A stretch of 64,000 bases of DNA. It comes from Monosiga brevicollis MX1 (lineage: Eukaryota > Opisthokonta > Choanoflagellata > Craspedida > Salpingoecidae). Below are positions 11,272-22,542 of this stretch, piece after piece. Both the position numbers and the translations under genes were made by a program. The stretch's first letter is position 1. Every line of letters starts with the position of its first letter. The notes under the pieces were generated by a model. It was not told where the DNA came from and did not search any database. It worked only from the letters and a program-made list of their open reading frames with translations. Location of the stretch: contig NW_001865039.1 of the NCBI RefSeq assembly GCF_000002865.3, positions 1,020,504-1,084,503 of the forward strand. Reading direction: 5' to 3'.

Positions 11272-14200
11272 TTAGTTGCTGGCAAGGGCCTGTTGCAAGG
11301 CTGAATCGACGGAATGCCACTTTTCGTGGGGCACGCGCAGCGTTGATACGGATTGCCGCAGTTGTGCCTCAATATCTTCCCAAGCGACGTTTGGAGTGGA
11401 TGCTGGGATACTGCGCCGAATAGGACGAGAGGGCGAAGTCGGAGTCTGCGTCTTTGCAGGCGTGACCACGGCTTCTTGAGAGCGACTTGAAGCAAAGGGA
11501 TTTGTGCTTACTCCTGTCGTCACTGCAGGCGTGACCACGGCTTCTTGAGAGCGACTTGAAGCAAAGGGATTCGTGCTTACTCTTGTCGTCGCGGGCGCAG
11601 TATTTTCGTCGACACTGGAGGTTGTCTCTTTCCTGAGCTCCGTCTCTAGGTCGTGGTCCATCTTGGTATCATCTGTCACATCAGCTTCTGCCTCGAGTTC
11701 GCCTTCACCCACAGCTTGCTGTACCGCGTGTGATTGGGAATCGGGTTCGGTCACCGTTTCCTGCACATTCGCAGGTTCGGGCTCAGCCTCGACCTCAGGC
11801 TCAGCAGCAACTTCAGATGAAGGTCCAGGCACAGCCTCAGCCACGTTGGGTTCAGGCTCGGCGTCAGGTTGGTCTTCAGCAGCAACTTGAGCTTCAGCCG
11901 TAGGTTCAGGCACCACAAGTTTTGGTTCAGCCCCGTCAGCCTCAGAGTTGGACTCGAAATTGGGTGCAACTTGAGCCTCGGCTTTAGGTTCAAACTCAGA
12001 CTCAGTTGCTTCGGGCTCAGTTGCTTCGGGCTCAGTTGCTTCGGGCTCAGTCGCTTCGGGCTCAGTCGCTTCGGGCTCAGTCGCTTCGGGCTCAGTCGCT
12101 TCGGGCTCAGTCGCTTCGGGCTCGGTTGCTTCGGGCTCGGTTGCTTCGGGCTCAGTTGCTTCGGGCTCAGTTGCTTCGGGCTCAGTTGCTTCGGGCTCAG
12201 TTGCTTCAGGCTCAGTCGCTTCAGGCTCAGCAGCTTCAGGCTCAGTCGCTTCAGGCTCAGTCGCTTCAGGCTCAGTCGCTTCGGGCTCAGCAGCTTCAGG
12301 TTCAGCAGCTTCAGGTTCAGCAGCTTCAGGCTCAGTCGCTTCGGGCTCAGTCGTTTGGGGATCCACTTCAGGCTCCGCTTCGGGCTCAGTAGCTTCGGGT
12401 TCCGTTGCTTCAACCTCAGTCGCTTCAGGCTCAGTCGCTTCAACCTCAGTCGCTGCAGGCCCAGTCGCTTCAGGCTCAGTCGCTTCAGGCTCTGCTTCAG
12501 GCTCAGTCGCTTCAGGCTTTGCTTCAGGCTCAGTCGCTTCAGGTTCCGCTTCGAGCTCCGCTTCGGGCTCCGCTTCGGGCTCCGCTTCAAGCTCCGCTTC
12601 GGGCTCAGTCGCTTCGGGCTCAGTCGCTTCAACTTCAGCAGCTTCGGGCTTCGCGTCAGCTTCGAATGCCGCCTGGGACTCATTGTTTGCATGGGCCTCA
12701 GGCTTAAAGCCTGAGGCAGCAGAGGCAGCAGACCCTGATCGGGGCTGAGGGCGAGCGATGGTGGATGGAGAGGCAACAGCGGCGGTCTTGTCGCTATCGC
12801 CGGAAAGTTCCAGGTTGGTGGGTTCAGCTCCACTCTCGACCAAAGCTGGGGACATGCGGCGAGGGCTAGATGTGCCCGTGCGGGCTGTCATCACACGAGC
12901 GCGAAGGCTGGCTAGCTTTTCTTTACGAGCCAAGCGCTCGGCCTTTTTCTGTTCTGCCTTCTTGCGGTCCTCAGACTTTTTAGCCTCGACCTCTTCCAAA
13001 GCTTGCTTCTCAAGCTCCCGGCGGTATTGCTGGCGCTGCTCTGCAGATTGTTGACGCAGCAATTCGCGCTTTGTGGCTGAGCGCTGGGCTTCCTCAGCCT
13101 TGCGTAGGAACTCAGCTTCCTCCTCGGCCGCCCGACGCTCAGCCTCGGCCAAGCGACGCTCGCGCTCCTGCTCCTCAATTAATTCGAGGCGGCGCTGTTC
13201 TTGCTCAGCCTGCTCAATCTCCACCCGCTTTGCGGCATCGACCCATGATTCACCTTCCATGGGCTGTGCAACCGCTGGGACGTCCGAGCCCACATCAGAG
13301 CCGTCCTCGGCGCTTCCAGCCTGCATGCGACGGCGGGCAGAGCGATCGACGGCCTTGCGTGATGGAAGCTGGGCGGTGTCCGGTGCAGGCGATGCTTCGG
13401 TACCCTCAGCAGCATGTGCCTCTGCTGCGCCGTCCCCGGCGTCACTGTGGTCATCCTGGTCCGCTTGATTGGCGTCGTCCTGAGCATCGTGGTCCTGTTC
13501 ATGATCCTCGCTGTCATGGTCACCGGGCTCACTGCCTTCGTCATCTGAGACTTGCATTAAGGGGGCGTCGTCGCGGGCGTCAGTTTTCGTCTCCGGCTCG
13601 AGCTGTGCCTGTTCGTCAAGCTCTGCTTCTTCTTCATGGGCGGGCTTGGCTGATGCTTTGGTGGAACGTGTGGTTGCATCTCGTTTAGATACGGTTTTGC
13701 TGCCGGTCTTCGATCCGGTTGTTTTGGCCGGGCTGGTCTTGTTAGGCGATGCTTTGGATGCAGCCTTGGTACCCAGGGATTTGGTGCCAGACTTGCTGGA
13801 GGTGGCGCCCGCTGTTTTTTTGGTGCCAGTCTTGGTAGTGGTGGTGGTAGCACCACTCGCAGTGGTTCGAGTCGTGCGCGGGGAGCTGGCAGCTGAAGTT
13901 TGGCGCGAGGTGCGCGGAATGGCGCTGGCCGACTTGCTAGCGGCTGACGAGGCCGAGGGTTTGGCCTTTGCAGTTGGAGGCCGCGTTGCGGCCGCAGATG
14001 GCGCACTGCACAGCAGAATGCCACGGGGCACGGTGAGCATTGTCAACCTGGGATTCAATTCTGGCTTTGAGAGCTTGATCATCGAGGGTGCAGACTGACC
14101 TGCGAGGTTTTAGGCGGCCGGCGGGATCGGCGCGGGCCGTGCTTTTGGTGGAGATGGAGCTTTTGCGTCGCTCCTTCATCTGCTTCAGACGCTCCTCCTG

Positions 14201-14556
14201 GGCGCAAGGATGGAGACCAGATGCGCGGGGCGAAAGAGCAGAACAAGGGGTGGGGGTTGTTGGTGAGTTGAATGGCACGGACTCGGTTGGTGTTCAGTGT
14301 CTGGGTTGGCTGGGCCGAAAAGGCAATGTGCACACCTTTTCCTTCATTTTGCGCTTCAGGGCTTCTTTCTGAGCTTCCATCTGTTCCGAGCGGCGCTTGG
14401 CCACTGTCATGGAGTGCGGGGAAAGCAAAAGCAGATGAGTTGGGTGTGTGAGGCCTGTTGGGTGCATGGGACCAAGAGCACGAGGATTCGATCCGCGATC
14501 GTTGTCTTGTCGAACTCGGCCAACATACCAGCCGAGGCATGCGACTTTTCGCTCAT
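11272..14556 (-). CDS. Coiled-coil protein with TEPEA repeat and C-terminal NPF motifs
   Basis: About 990 residues; family unknown. Exon 1 (ATG at 14556) encodes MSEKSHASA and splices to VAKRRSEQMEAQKEALKRK. The next exon is EERLKQMKERRKSS, then a large exon begins near 14005. In order it shows basic Ser/Thr/Lys-rich sequence, acidic sequence with many Asp, and a Glu/Arg/Lys coiled coil (about 12890-13260; RRLELIEEQERERRLAEAER). A long Glu/Pro/Ala/Thr region of TEPEA units follows (about 11990-12650). The C terminus repeats a 23-residue block containing STNPFASSRSQEAVVTPA. It ends WEDIEAQLRQSVSTLR...LASN. The basic-plus-coiled-coil layout resembles microtubule-associated proteins of the MAP7 kind, but this is weak. 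NPF is the known EH-domain ligand of endocytic adaptors. The first three introns are inferred from splice sites and phase. Confidence 0.75.
11460..11597. repeat. 69-bp tandem duplication encoding two NPF blocks
   Basis: Two nearly identical 69-bp units start at about 11461 and 11530 (CGTGACCACGGCTTCTTGAG). On the minus strand each encodes one STNPFASSRSQEAVVTPA block. The period is 23 codons, so the reading frame is kept. Confidence 0.85.
11998..12660. repeat. 15-bp coding minisatellite (TEPEA repeat)
   Basis: Dozens of 15-bp units close to TCAGTCGCTTCGGGC on the plus strand encode Thr-Glu-Pro-Glu-Ala on the minus strand. The most homogeneous block is 12005-12180, where successive units are nearly identical, pointing to recent expansion. 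Outer units diverge (AEPEA, AELEA, TEVEA). Confidence 0.9.
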
Positions 14557-14962
14557 GGTGTTGGAATGGTCGAGGGGCCACGGAAATGTCGCAACTGGGG
14601 CACGGCGCCGACGGCCGAGCTGGTGTTGATGTCGTCACTCGAAGCGTCAGCGTTCGGTGGCACGATTCTCGGGGGGTGGTGGTGGTGGTGCGTGTTGTGG
14701 GGAGCGATGAGCCGGTCCCCAACACAGCCTCAGTGAGACCGTTGGTTTTCTTCCAAGCAAGGACAACTGCCGAGTTGCCAGTAAAAGCGAGGACTTGGTC
14801 CGATCTGAAAGCAGGCAATGCAATCCAAGAAACAATTGCAACAGCAGTACGCTCTCAATGTGCCTCGGTCGGTTCGTCGGCACACACACATACACACACA
14901 CACACACACAAGGCGCGCACAGTAAATGCGAGAGAGAAATAAAAGAGAGAGAGAGAGAGAGT

Positions 14963-15001
<39 letters not shown>

Positions 15002-16684
15002 AGAGAGTTTGAGAGAGAGAGAGAGAGAGAGAGTTTGAGAGAGTTTGAGAGAGTTTGAGAGAGAGAGAGAGCTTGATTGATTTAGCATTGGGGATGTGAA
15101 TTTGAAGATCAAAAATCAAAAATCAAATGGAGAGAGAGAGATCAAGACTGAGTGAGGATCAAAGAGAGAGACTGAGGTCGAGGGATCGAGAGAGTTGCTG
15201 ATGGGCCGTGTGTGTGCTTCACGGCCAGTGAGAGGCTGGCCAAGTCACGGGATGAGGTCAGGAGCGCCTGGGAGGCTTGAGCGCCTCTTGGAATGTGTGG
15301 GAACGCCAAAGCACTTGTCACCTAGCGCCGTGCTCTGCGCGCACCGTAGAAAGCAGACACGCACGTCAAAAATTTTGCACTTTTTGGACTACTGACTGTC
15401 CGGCCCACATTGGCAGTTGAAACCTGGGTTCGTTCAACAGCGAGGCTTCAGCACCTTCGCCGCACACCATGAACAGGGCGGGCGCTACCCTTCATACCTC
15501 CCACCCACTGCCAGCACTGCCAGCACTGCCACAACAAGGGCCGCCACAGGCAAAGCAACACCAATACATTCATACGAGCCCAGCAACAGGGCGAGAGGGT
15601 CACTCGTTCAGTTTCAGGTGACTCCCATACATTCCTTACGGAGCCCTGCTTGCTACCAACCGTCAGACAGGCGGTGTTGGTGTTGTGGCCACTGCCTTTG
15701 AAGCGTGATGGAAGACACACTTTGTGACGGTGTTTGTTGTGGGTGTCCGCTGGAAAGAAGCTGACATCGCCCACATGCCAGTATGCAAAAGCCAACGACC
15801 CAGGTTTAATTCAAAGGGGTATATTTGAGTTTAGCATTCACCCGAATTTTCGTGTACGTGTCCGGATGGTTTGTAGATGACAAAGGCTAAACCCATCCTG
15901 AATTGTCCATGCCTTTGCCAATCTGTACAAGTACGACCCTTGGTGTCCGTTTTCGCGTGTACGGCCTTGCAACCACACACAATGTCGTGTGCTAATGCAC
16001 AATCAAGCAGATGGCAATAGGGCGAAATAACATACACGTGGGGGCCTCAGTCGACCACCAAATCTTTCTAGATGCAACGCACATGGTATGACGGGTTGTG
16101 GCCCCCTTCGTTGTTGTTGGCGTGCCCTCCCCGGTTTGTGACGGGAACTGGTGGTTGGCCACTGACATGCCGCTTCGGTGGTTTTGATCGCTGCGTGACA
16201 TGCGTTCTTGAAAAGGGCTTGCGATCAAGCTTGGGAGTGCGAGAAACAGTGAGCAAGAGAGGAATTTTAAAGCTTGATTGATTTGGGGAGGGGTGATGGA
16301 AGAGTGCGATGGCAGTCTCAAGATTTGAAACGGCCATGAAAAGCGGAGAGAAACGCTGGGAAGGAAAAGATCACATCTGCTCAGCAAGTGTCATCATGGA
16401 GATACAATCTCCGAGCGGCATATGTGCACAGCACCCAGGCAACAAGGGACACACACGGGGGAAAAACGAGGCGAACGAGAATGAACAAGATTGCAATAGA
16501 TCGATCTTCTCTTATGCGTCCAGACGACCACACCAGACAACATCAAATCGCCGCAGCGAAAGAGCCCTTTTGAGACTTTTTATGAACAAACAGATGCCAT
16601 GACGAGCATGGTATATTACGCCACAATCGGGCAACAGGCAGGCTCGACACATTTGTCGTCACGGACGACACACCAAACAGGCCA
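14557..16684. other. Intergenic region dense in microsatellites
   Basis: It lies between the start of the coiled-coil gene and the end of the GATA gene. It holds a (CA)n tract (14881-14911) and a long (GA)n field broken by GAGAGTTT (14943-15075), with smaller GA patches to 15195. The rest (15200-16680) has only short unsupported frames. No gene seen. Confidence 0.55.
14881..15195. repeat. (CA)n followed by interrupted (GA)n
   Basis: About 30 bp of CA, then about 130 bp of GA broken by regularly spaced GAGAGTTTGAGAGAG units at 14996-15060, then shorter GA patches. Confidence 0.9.
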
Positions 16685-17797
16685 TTACTTGCGCGGGGGC
16701 GCTGCGGTTGCGTTCTTGGCGTGCAACACATCGCCACAACGACTGCAGGCCTTGTTGTCGCGCTCTGACTTGCACGGGACGTAGTGGCACGAGCTGCAAA
16801 TCTTGTTGTACTTCTTGTAGCGGATACCACAGGCGTTGCACAAAGGCAGATCGGGCTGAACGTCACGCCACAACGGGGTGTTGGAAGTGCCGCAGCACGC
16901 ACACGTCTTGGTACGACGCACGCCACCTCCGGTGGTGCTCGATGAGCTGGGACCATGCGTGTGGCCGTTGTGTTGGTGACCGTTGTGGGCGGGCATGCGG
17001 TGGGCCTTCTTGGGCTGGGGCGAGACGGCGTTGCTGCGGACCTTGTGCTGAGCGCGAGCGGCCTTGGGGGCGCCAGTCGCAGCACTGGCCTTGGACGAGG
17101 AGAGAACAAACGCAGCGGCGGCATCAGCATCGTCATTGTCATCATCCTCGTGATCGCTGTGGTAGTCGGTTACATAGTTGGGGCGCTTGACGCGAGTGCG
17201 ACGACGGTTGCCGTTGACCACATCACCCGAGGCAGCTGGGGCCTCGGGCGCGGCGGCAGACACCACCTGGTGAAAGAGAACACTGTTGTAGTTGCGGCAT
17301 GTGGGGAGGGAAATGGCACCCGAGCCAATGACGAGAAAGGAGACACCAGAATCAAGGCGTTCCGGGGCCTTGAGGGGTTTGGGATCAAAGCGGAATCGAC
17401 GACGCGGTGTAGCCGATGCCCGATCATGGGCGAGCTGAATGCGGATGGCATCTGCCGAGGACAACGACGTGCTGGCGTTGGTGGGGGTCATGTTGGAGGT
17501 CGCCGGCTTGCTGGCGGGTTGGAATGCCAGTGGGGATTGGCTGGCCTCGTTGGCGGGAACATGCACGTGGGAATCCCGCGAGGCGTCGGAATCGAGATCG
17601 TCACTGTCGGAGAGGGCGGGAACGCGGCCGTCATCAAAATCGCTGACGGGGGAGTGCGATGCCATCGAGCTGGCCTCGGGTTCAGTAATGTCTTGCATGG
17701 TGGTGTTGGCATGCAACAGGTCGTAGGTCTTGGGCATCACGCCGTGATGGTGATCATGGCCCAGCACGGGCATTCTGGGTAGAGGGGTTTCGTACAT
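16685..17797 (-). CDS. GATA-type zinc-finger protein with a second Cys cluster
   Basis: Putative DNA-binding transcription factor, about 370 residues. The start is the first in-frame ATG, at 17797 (MYETPLPRMPVLG); the open frame continues upstream but without an ATG. The N-terminal two-thirds is low-complexity with acidic patches (DFDDGRVPALSDSDDLDSDA) and a basic stretch (RRRTRVKRPNYV). Near the C terminus is one GATA finger, CX2CX17CX2C: CACCGTSNTPLWRD then LCNACG, Cys at about residues 299, 302, 320 and 323. TPLWR and LCNACG are diagnostic. Directly after, CSSCHYVPC and CSRC (Cys about 334, 337, 342, 351, 354) form a second cluster that is not a canonical GATA finger. The segment around 17270-17350 (SFLVIGSGAISLPTC) could be an in-frame retained intron. 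About 6 kb of gene-poor DNA lies upstream. Confidence 0.85.
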   Translation of the reverse strand: MYETPLPRMPVLGHDHHHGVMPKTYDLLHANTTMQDITEPEASSMASHSPVSDFDDGRVPALSDSDDLDSDASRDSHVHVPANEASQSPLAFQPASKPATSNMTPTNASTSLSSADAIRIQLAHDRASATPRRRFRFDPKPLKAPERLDSGVSFLVIGSGAISLPTCRNYNSVLFHQVVSAAAPEAPAASGDVVNGNRRRTRVKRPNYVTDYHSDHEDDDNDDADAAAAFVLSSSKASAATGAPKAARAQHKVRSNAVSPQPKKAHRMPAHNGHQHNGHTHGPSSSSTTGGGVRRTKTCACCGTSNTPLWRDVQPDLPLCNACGIRYKKYNKICSSCHYVPCKSERDNKACSRCGDVLHAKNATAAPPRK

Positions 17798-20700
17798 GTT
17801 GGCAGCGGCGGCAAGGGTTGCCAGTGATGACGGATGCAACAGGGCGGCGGTCGAGGCGAGGGGTCAAGCAGACTATGTGCTCAAAAGATCAAAGGCTCAG
17901 CCAGTGGCTGAGACGGTGATGCTGGCGAGGACTGGAAGGAGGAAAAAGGCAAGTTGGAGGCCTGCACAGACAATGAGGCAGCAATGCATGAAAATTTCAA
18001 GATCAGTTCATGAGCTGGCGGCATGTGGGTGGGAGCGTGTGTATGTGATGTGGGGTGATTTGTGACGCGTGGTGTGGGAGTCAAAAGCAAGTCGGAGAAA
18101 AAAAATGGATGAATGCGCGCCAACGGACATGACCACGCGACATGCGAGTGTGGATGTGGCAGCAGCGCAAACGACTGACAACCAATCCAGGGTGGCGCGT
18201 AAAGGACCAGTAGCAGAAGAAAAGACAAGAAAGGCATGGAAAGCAACAGAAACCCAAAAGACAAGATCCCACACACACGAGCAGCGAAAACAACGAATCG
18301 AAAAAAATTGAAGAAGGATGACGAGGAAGAAAGAACAAAAAGGAGGAGGAGTGATGCACAGAAGGGGAGGAGGAGGCGTGGGCACACGGGATCAAAAGCA
18401 CACCAAAGAGAACATGACATTCGAGCAAAGCCAAGTGGAATGGGGGGAGAAGATCTTCATGATGGTGGGTCCCAAAAAGCAGGGTGAGTCAACGTGCATC
18501 ACTTTTGACACCCAATGTGGAGCACAATTGAGGCAGCTGCGGCGCCACACCTTTCCATCAAGAAAGAGGATAATCACGTCACACACAACCGGATCAATGG
18601 AAAGCGCAACAAACTGGTCAGGCACGCGCAGACCGTGATGGTGACCCGAAAACCCACATGCCACTCCAAATCCACGAGAATGTCCCCCCATCAGAATGGT
18701 GCCACGCGCTCTGTTTTGTCACCACCATCAGCACCAGCACACGCCCAGACATGTGTCCGCTCTCACACCATCTTCAACCACCAGCAAATTATGGGATTCA
18801 AAGCAGAAAGTGTAACAGACATCACACACCAAACCAAAAAGCGGCATGCGCCGACCCCCGACACCGTGAAAAATAGATGTGTTTGGGTGTGTCAAAAATC
18901 ACACATTGAGGCGTCAACCTCCTCGTCACGTAAAAAACGCACCACGTCATATGGAACAATAACGCACATGTAACCATATGTGTTGCGTTGGGGGAACCAG
19001 TACGCAACACCAGACAAAACCAAAGAGAGATTTGGTGACACCCACCAATGCCTTGGAACTGAGCAGGAAATGGGTAAGGACAAAGGGGAAGGGTGACAAG
19101 GCACACAACCAACCGCCTCGTCACCCAACCGATGCAGCCATCATCAGCCAATCAATCACACGGGATACACGATCAGATCAGCCCCGATCGTGCTCGCAGC
19201 CGCCCACCCAGCCACCCAGCCGGAAACGTGCATCAACACTCAGCAACAACCATCAACAACCACAAGAACCACGAGAACCTCGCCAACATACCACAAGACT
19301 AAGAAAAAAAAAGGTGATTGGAGCCCAACATGGATCACCAAATGGCAGCGCGCCAAAATCGGAACTCAACACGAAACAACAGGACACGGTGGTTGGATTT
19401 GGATCGATGTCTGCACAAGTGTGTGCGCGCGTGTGTACGTGCGGGCGATGAAACGTACCCAGCCAGTGGTTGTCAAGTTGCACGGCAGTTGGACGGCAGT
19501 GGTTGTCTGAGCTTGGTTACGAAACAGGCTGGAGCCGTGGATCAAAGATTCCAGTTCAGACACCATGCGCAAATCATCAAGACAAGGCGGGAGAATGGCA
19601 GGCAGGCAGGCGCGACAAGAAAAGAGAGGGCATCAACGTGAGTATAAAGTGCTAGATCGACCGATCGACCGATCAATCGCTGATCACGATCAAAGGACAA
19701 GTCACACTGTCGGATGGCAGCGACCATGTAGATCCGGAACCAACATCAATCAAGAAAGAAAAAACAACAACAACAACCTAGAACATGGTTTTGGCAGCGG
19801 ATCAGATCCGCACACCATCCACCTGTAACATACCGGCCAAGAATCAGACGAGTCGTCAAGGAAATGGCAGTGGCCAGTACGATTGAGTTGCAGCAGGTGT
19901 GGAGCACAACAGGTCCAGGTGAAAAATGCGCGTCTGACGTTTCAGGGCACGCTATGTCAGCCGACGCCACACAACGCACCCGCAAGGTTTCTCTTACGTC
20001 GTCGAGCATCCGCCAGCGCACGAAACCTCAACGTTGAAGGTGTGTAAAACCGGACGTCGGCAAGGAGAGAAACATCCAGTGGTTTGCTTGCGATAATAAG
20101 CTTGGGCTCGGCTTGGCTTGGGGCACTTGGGATGGGTGAGTGAGGTGTGTGGGGTGTGTTTCTGGTTGGCGTTTTCATGGTGGGGGTTCTTGATTGGTTT
20201 GACCATCTTTTTTGTTGCTTGTGTCGTTGTCGTTGTTGGACCTTGATGTGTGTGTGTGTGATTTCAGGCCATGGAGCGTGTTGAATTCCTCCTTATCCTC
20301 TGTTCCTAGTGGACGATTTCGGGAAGAGGGGGGTTCAGGTTGGCGAATTCTGTTGTTTTACACTCGATTAACTTCAGTCATGGTGGTGAATGTGAGTAAG
20401 TGACCTGCAAGTTCAAGATTGCACTCTTCCGCTACGCTACGCTACGCTCGGGGCAGTTGGGAGTCCTCGTCCCTCATCCGATAGATTGTTGGGCATGGCG
20501 TTGCGGTGATCGCGGTAATTGCTCTCACCCTTCTGATACACAATTGCGAGATCGCGTACTCAGACAAGCAGCCATGCTCAGGGAATACAACTCCAGCCCA
20601 CCCGTCATCATCATGGCCTCCAGGCAACTGCAACACCAAAGCTGCGATCAATGGTGGTCAATGGTATTGCTGTGCAGTGAGCAAGTCGGTCGATCGCGTC

Positions 20701-21464
20701 GGGTATCACTGGAATGGCCGAACAATTGTCAAGACCACAAGTCCAGCTGTTCTGCTCGAAGAAGCCTTGGAGTCGATCCTGGGCACAGGGTTCACTGGCA
20801 GTGTCTTGGGCGATCTGTCCCGTCGATGGCTGACTCGCTTTGCATGTGTGCGATCGCCGACGTGATCAAGTCGCGCTGCGGAGGGGCCTCGTCATCATAG
20901 GTTTGTGCGCCCGCCTAGAATCAAAAGGCAGGCTGCCCCGGGAAGAGAAGGGACACATTCCAGTCTCGATCGTCCCGCTTCCAGCGATTTGCAGAAGTGG
21001 CAAGAAAGCTGTCCCACCGAAAAGGTCGCAGAAACAGGTAAAAAGGTCATGGGTGCCATCAGCAGGACATGGGCAAGAAAAGAGTACACACACAGAAGCA
21101 GGCGAAAAAGCATCCTCGAGCGTGAGTGAACCAAAATGGCTGCAATGAAAGATCACATGACACTGATTGCGTGGTGCCCCACGACCAGAACAAAGCGGGC
21201 TCGAAAGCAATTTGGACAAGTTGTCAGAATGGGCTCTTGGGATTCGAGCGTCTGGTTCCATGGGGCGCTGGGCAATAGGGCTAAAAGGTGGGGGAGGGGG
21301 GACGCTGTTTGGGGCAGCAAGTGGGCTCCACGAAATGCCTGGCTCGCGTCTGCCCCCTTTCCGGCTCGGCTTGTGCTTTTGTTGTTGAAGCCTCATGTGA
21401 TTTCGTTCGATTCCTCTGATCTGGCTCATCCGATCCGGCAGATTAGCCTGACCCGCTTGATCCA

Positions 21465-21545
21465 ACTGATCCGGCTGATTCGGCTGACCCGGCTGATCCG
21501 GCTGATCCGGCTGATCCGGCTGATCCGGCTGATCCGGCTGATCTC
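21465..21545. repeat. 9-bp tandem array, unit GATCCGGCT
   Basis: Six or more near-perfect copies of GATCCGGCT with diverged units on both sides (from about 21415). A multiple of three, it keeps frames open on both strands, but no gene context supports translation. Confidence 0.85.
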
Positions 21546-21737
21546 TGGTCCATCTGATCCGCCTGATCCGCCCGCTCGCTGCCCTCCTACCCGATCCCGT
21601 TGAGCCTGGGTTGGATCCCCGTCAATCTGGGCGAACAACTCCCAAAATCGATCCACAACCCGTGTGGGGACAGGTCAGCGAGGCTCATCCGAGGTGCGCG
21701 TGCCAAACAGCGATCGCAAACGACTCTGTCACCATCA

Positions 21738-22231
21738 TTATGATTCAATGCCAAACGCCAATTGGAGGTTTGGGGCCGGTACGCTTCCAAGAAACACCGT
21801 GAACCAACCTCGCGAAAGCAGAGAACAAGTAAAGAAGTCCGCACAGGAAGAGGGAAGAAAAGGAACAACAGGGCAACAAATTGCGCGCGAAAACAGTGAA
21901 CTTTGTCAGACAATAAAATGGGCGCGAAAGCAATGACCTCCTTGTTATGTCGCAACATTTATGACACAGCGAGCAAAACTGTTGGATTGCGAGACTTGCC
22001 GGCGGGCCAACCGGCGATCAAACCAGGCGTCCGCACAGAGGTTTGGAGCGGGTGAGTGAACATACATTGATGGAAGACAACATAAGCAATCCAAGGGGCA
22101 GGCGGAATCCATTGCTCGAGAGGACACGCCGCCGCCCTCGCAAGAGGTGCCAGTAGCAAGGTCAGCAGAACAGACTGTAAGGTTTGGCAACGCCAAAGCA
22201 CGAGCATAAACCAACAAGTTGGAACAGCCAT
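21738..22231 (-). CDS. Tentative small secreted protein
   Basis: An ATG at 22231 opens a typical signal sequence (TLQSVLLTLLLAPLARAAAC) and runs to a strong donor GTATGT near 22066. A possible acceptor near 21806 would give an in-phase second exon WFTVFLGSVPAPNLQLAFGI and a stop at 21738-21740, about 80 residues in all. No family is recognised. The leader could be chance, and the second exon is one of several possibilities. Confidence 0.25.
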
Positions 22232-22518
22232 GGTGAAGAAGCCTTTTGGTTTTTGGAGCACCGATTGCCTTGCTCTGGGCCGCATAGCCGCCCACAAGGC
22301 GGATTGTATGCAAGATCGTGTCGTCCGACGCCTATGGAGTGCAAACCAGAGAAACGCTGGAGGTTCCGGCGGTGATCACCCGGGCCCGCTTGACTCTTGG
22401 TCGCCGCGCAGACACGCATGCTACCATGCATCTGCTGGCTCTCTGTGGCCTAATGTTCACCCTAAGAATAAAAATTTTTGTTGCACAGCGAGCCCCTCAC
22501 TCTCTTACACACCCTCAT

Positions 22519-22542
22519 GAACACACACACACACACACACAC
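22519..22542. repeat. (CA)n microsatellite
   Basis: Perfect CA run of about 24 bp in the gene-poor region. Confidence 0.9.

Noticed and set aside
13071-13688. Long plus-strand frame opposite the coiled-coil gene
   Set aside because: Shadow of the GC-rich, Ala/Glu-rich coding strand; no motif.
20506-20865. Open frame with Cys and Trp residues (GGQWYCCAVSKSVDRVGYHW)
   Set aside because: No ATG or convincing acceptor at its start, no family match, and both strands are open here. Left out as a gene but worth RNA evidence.
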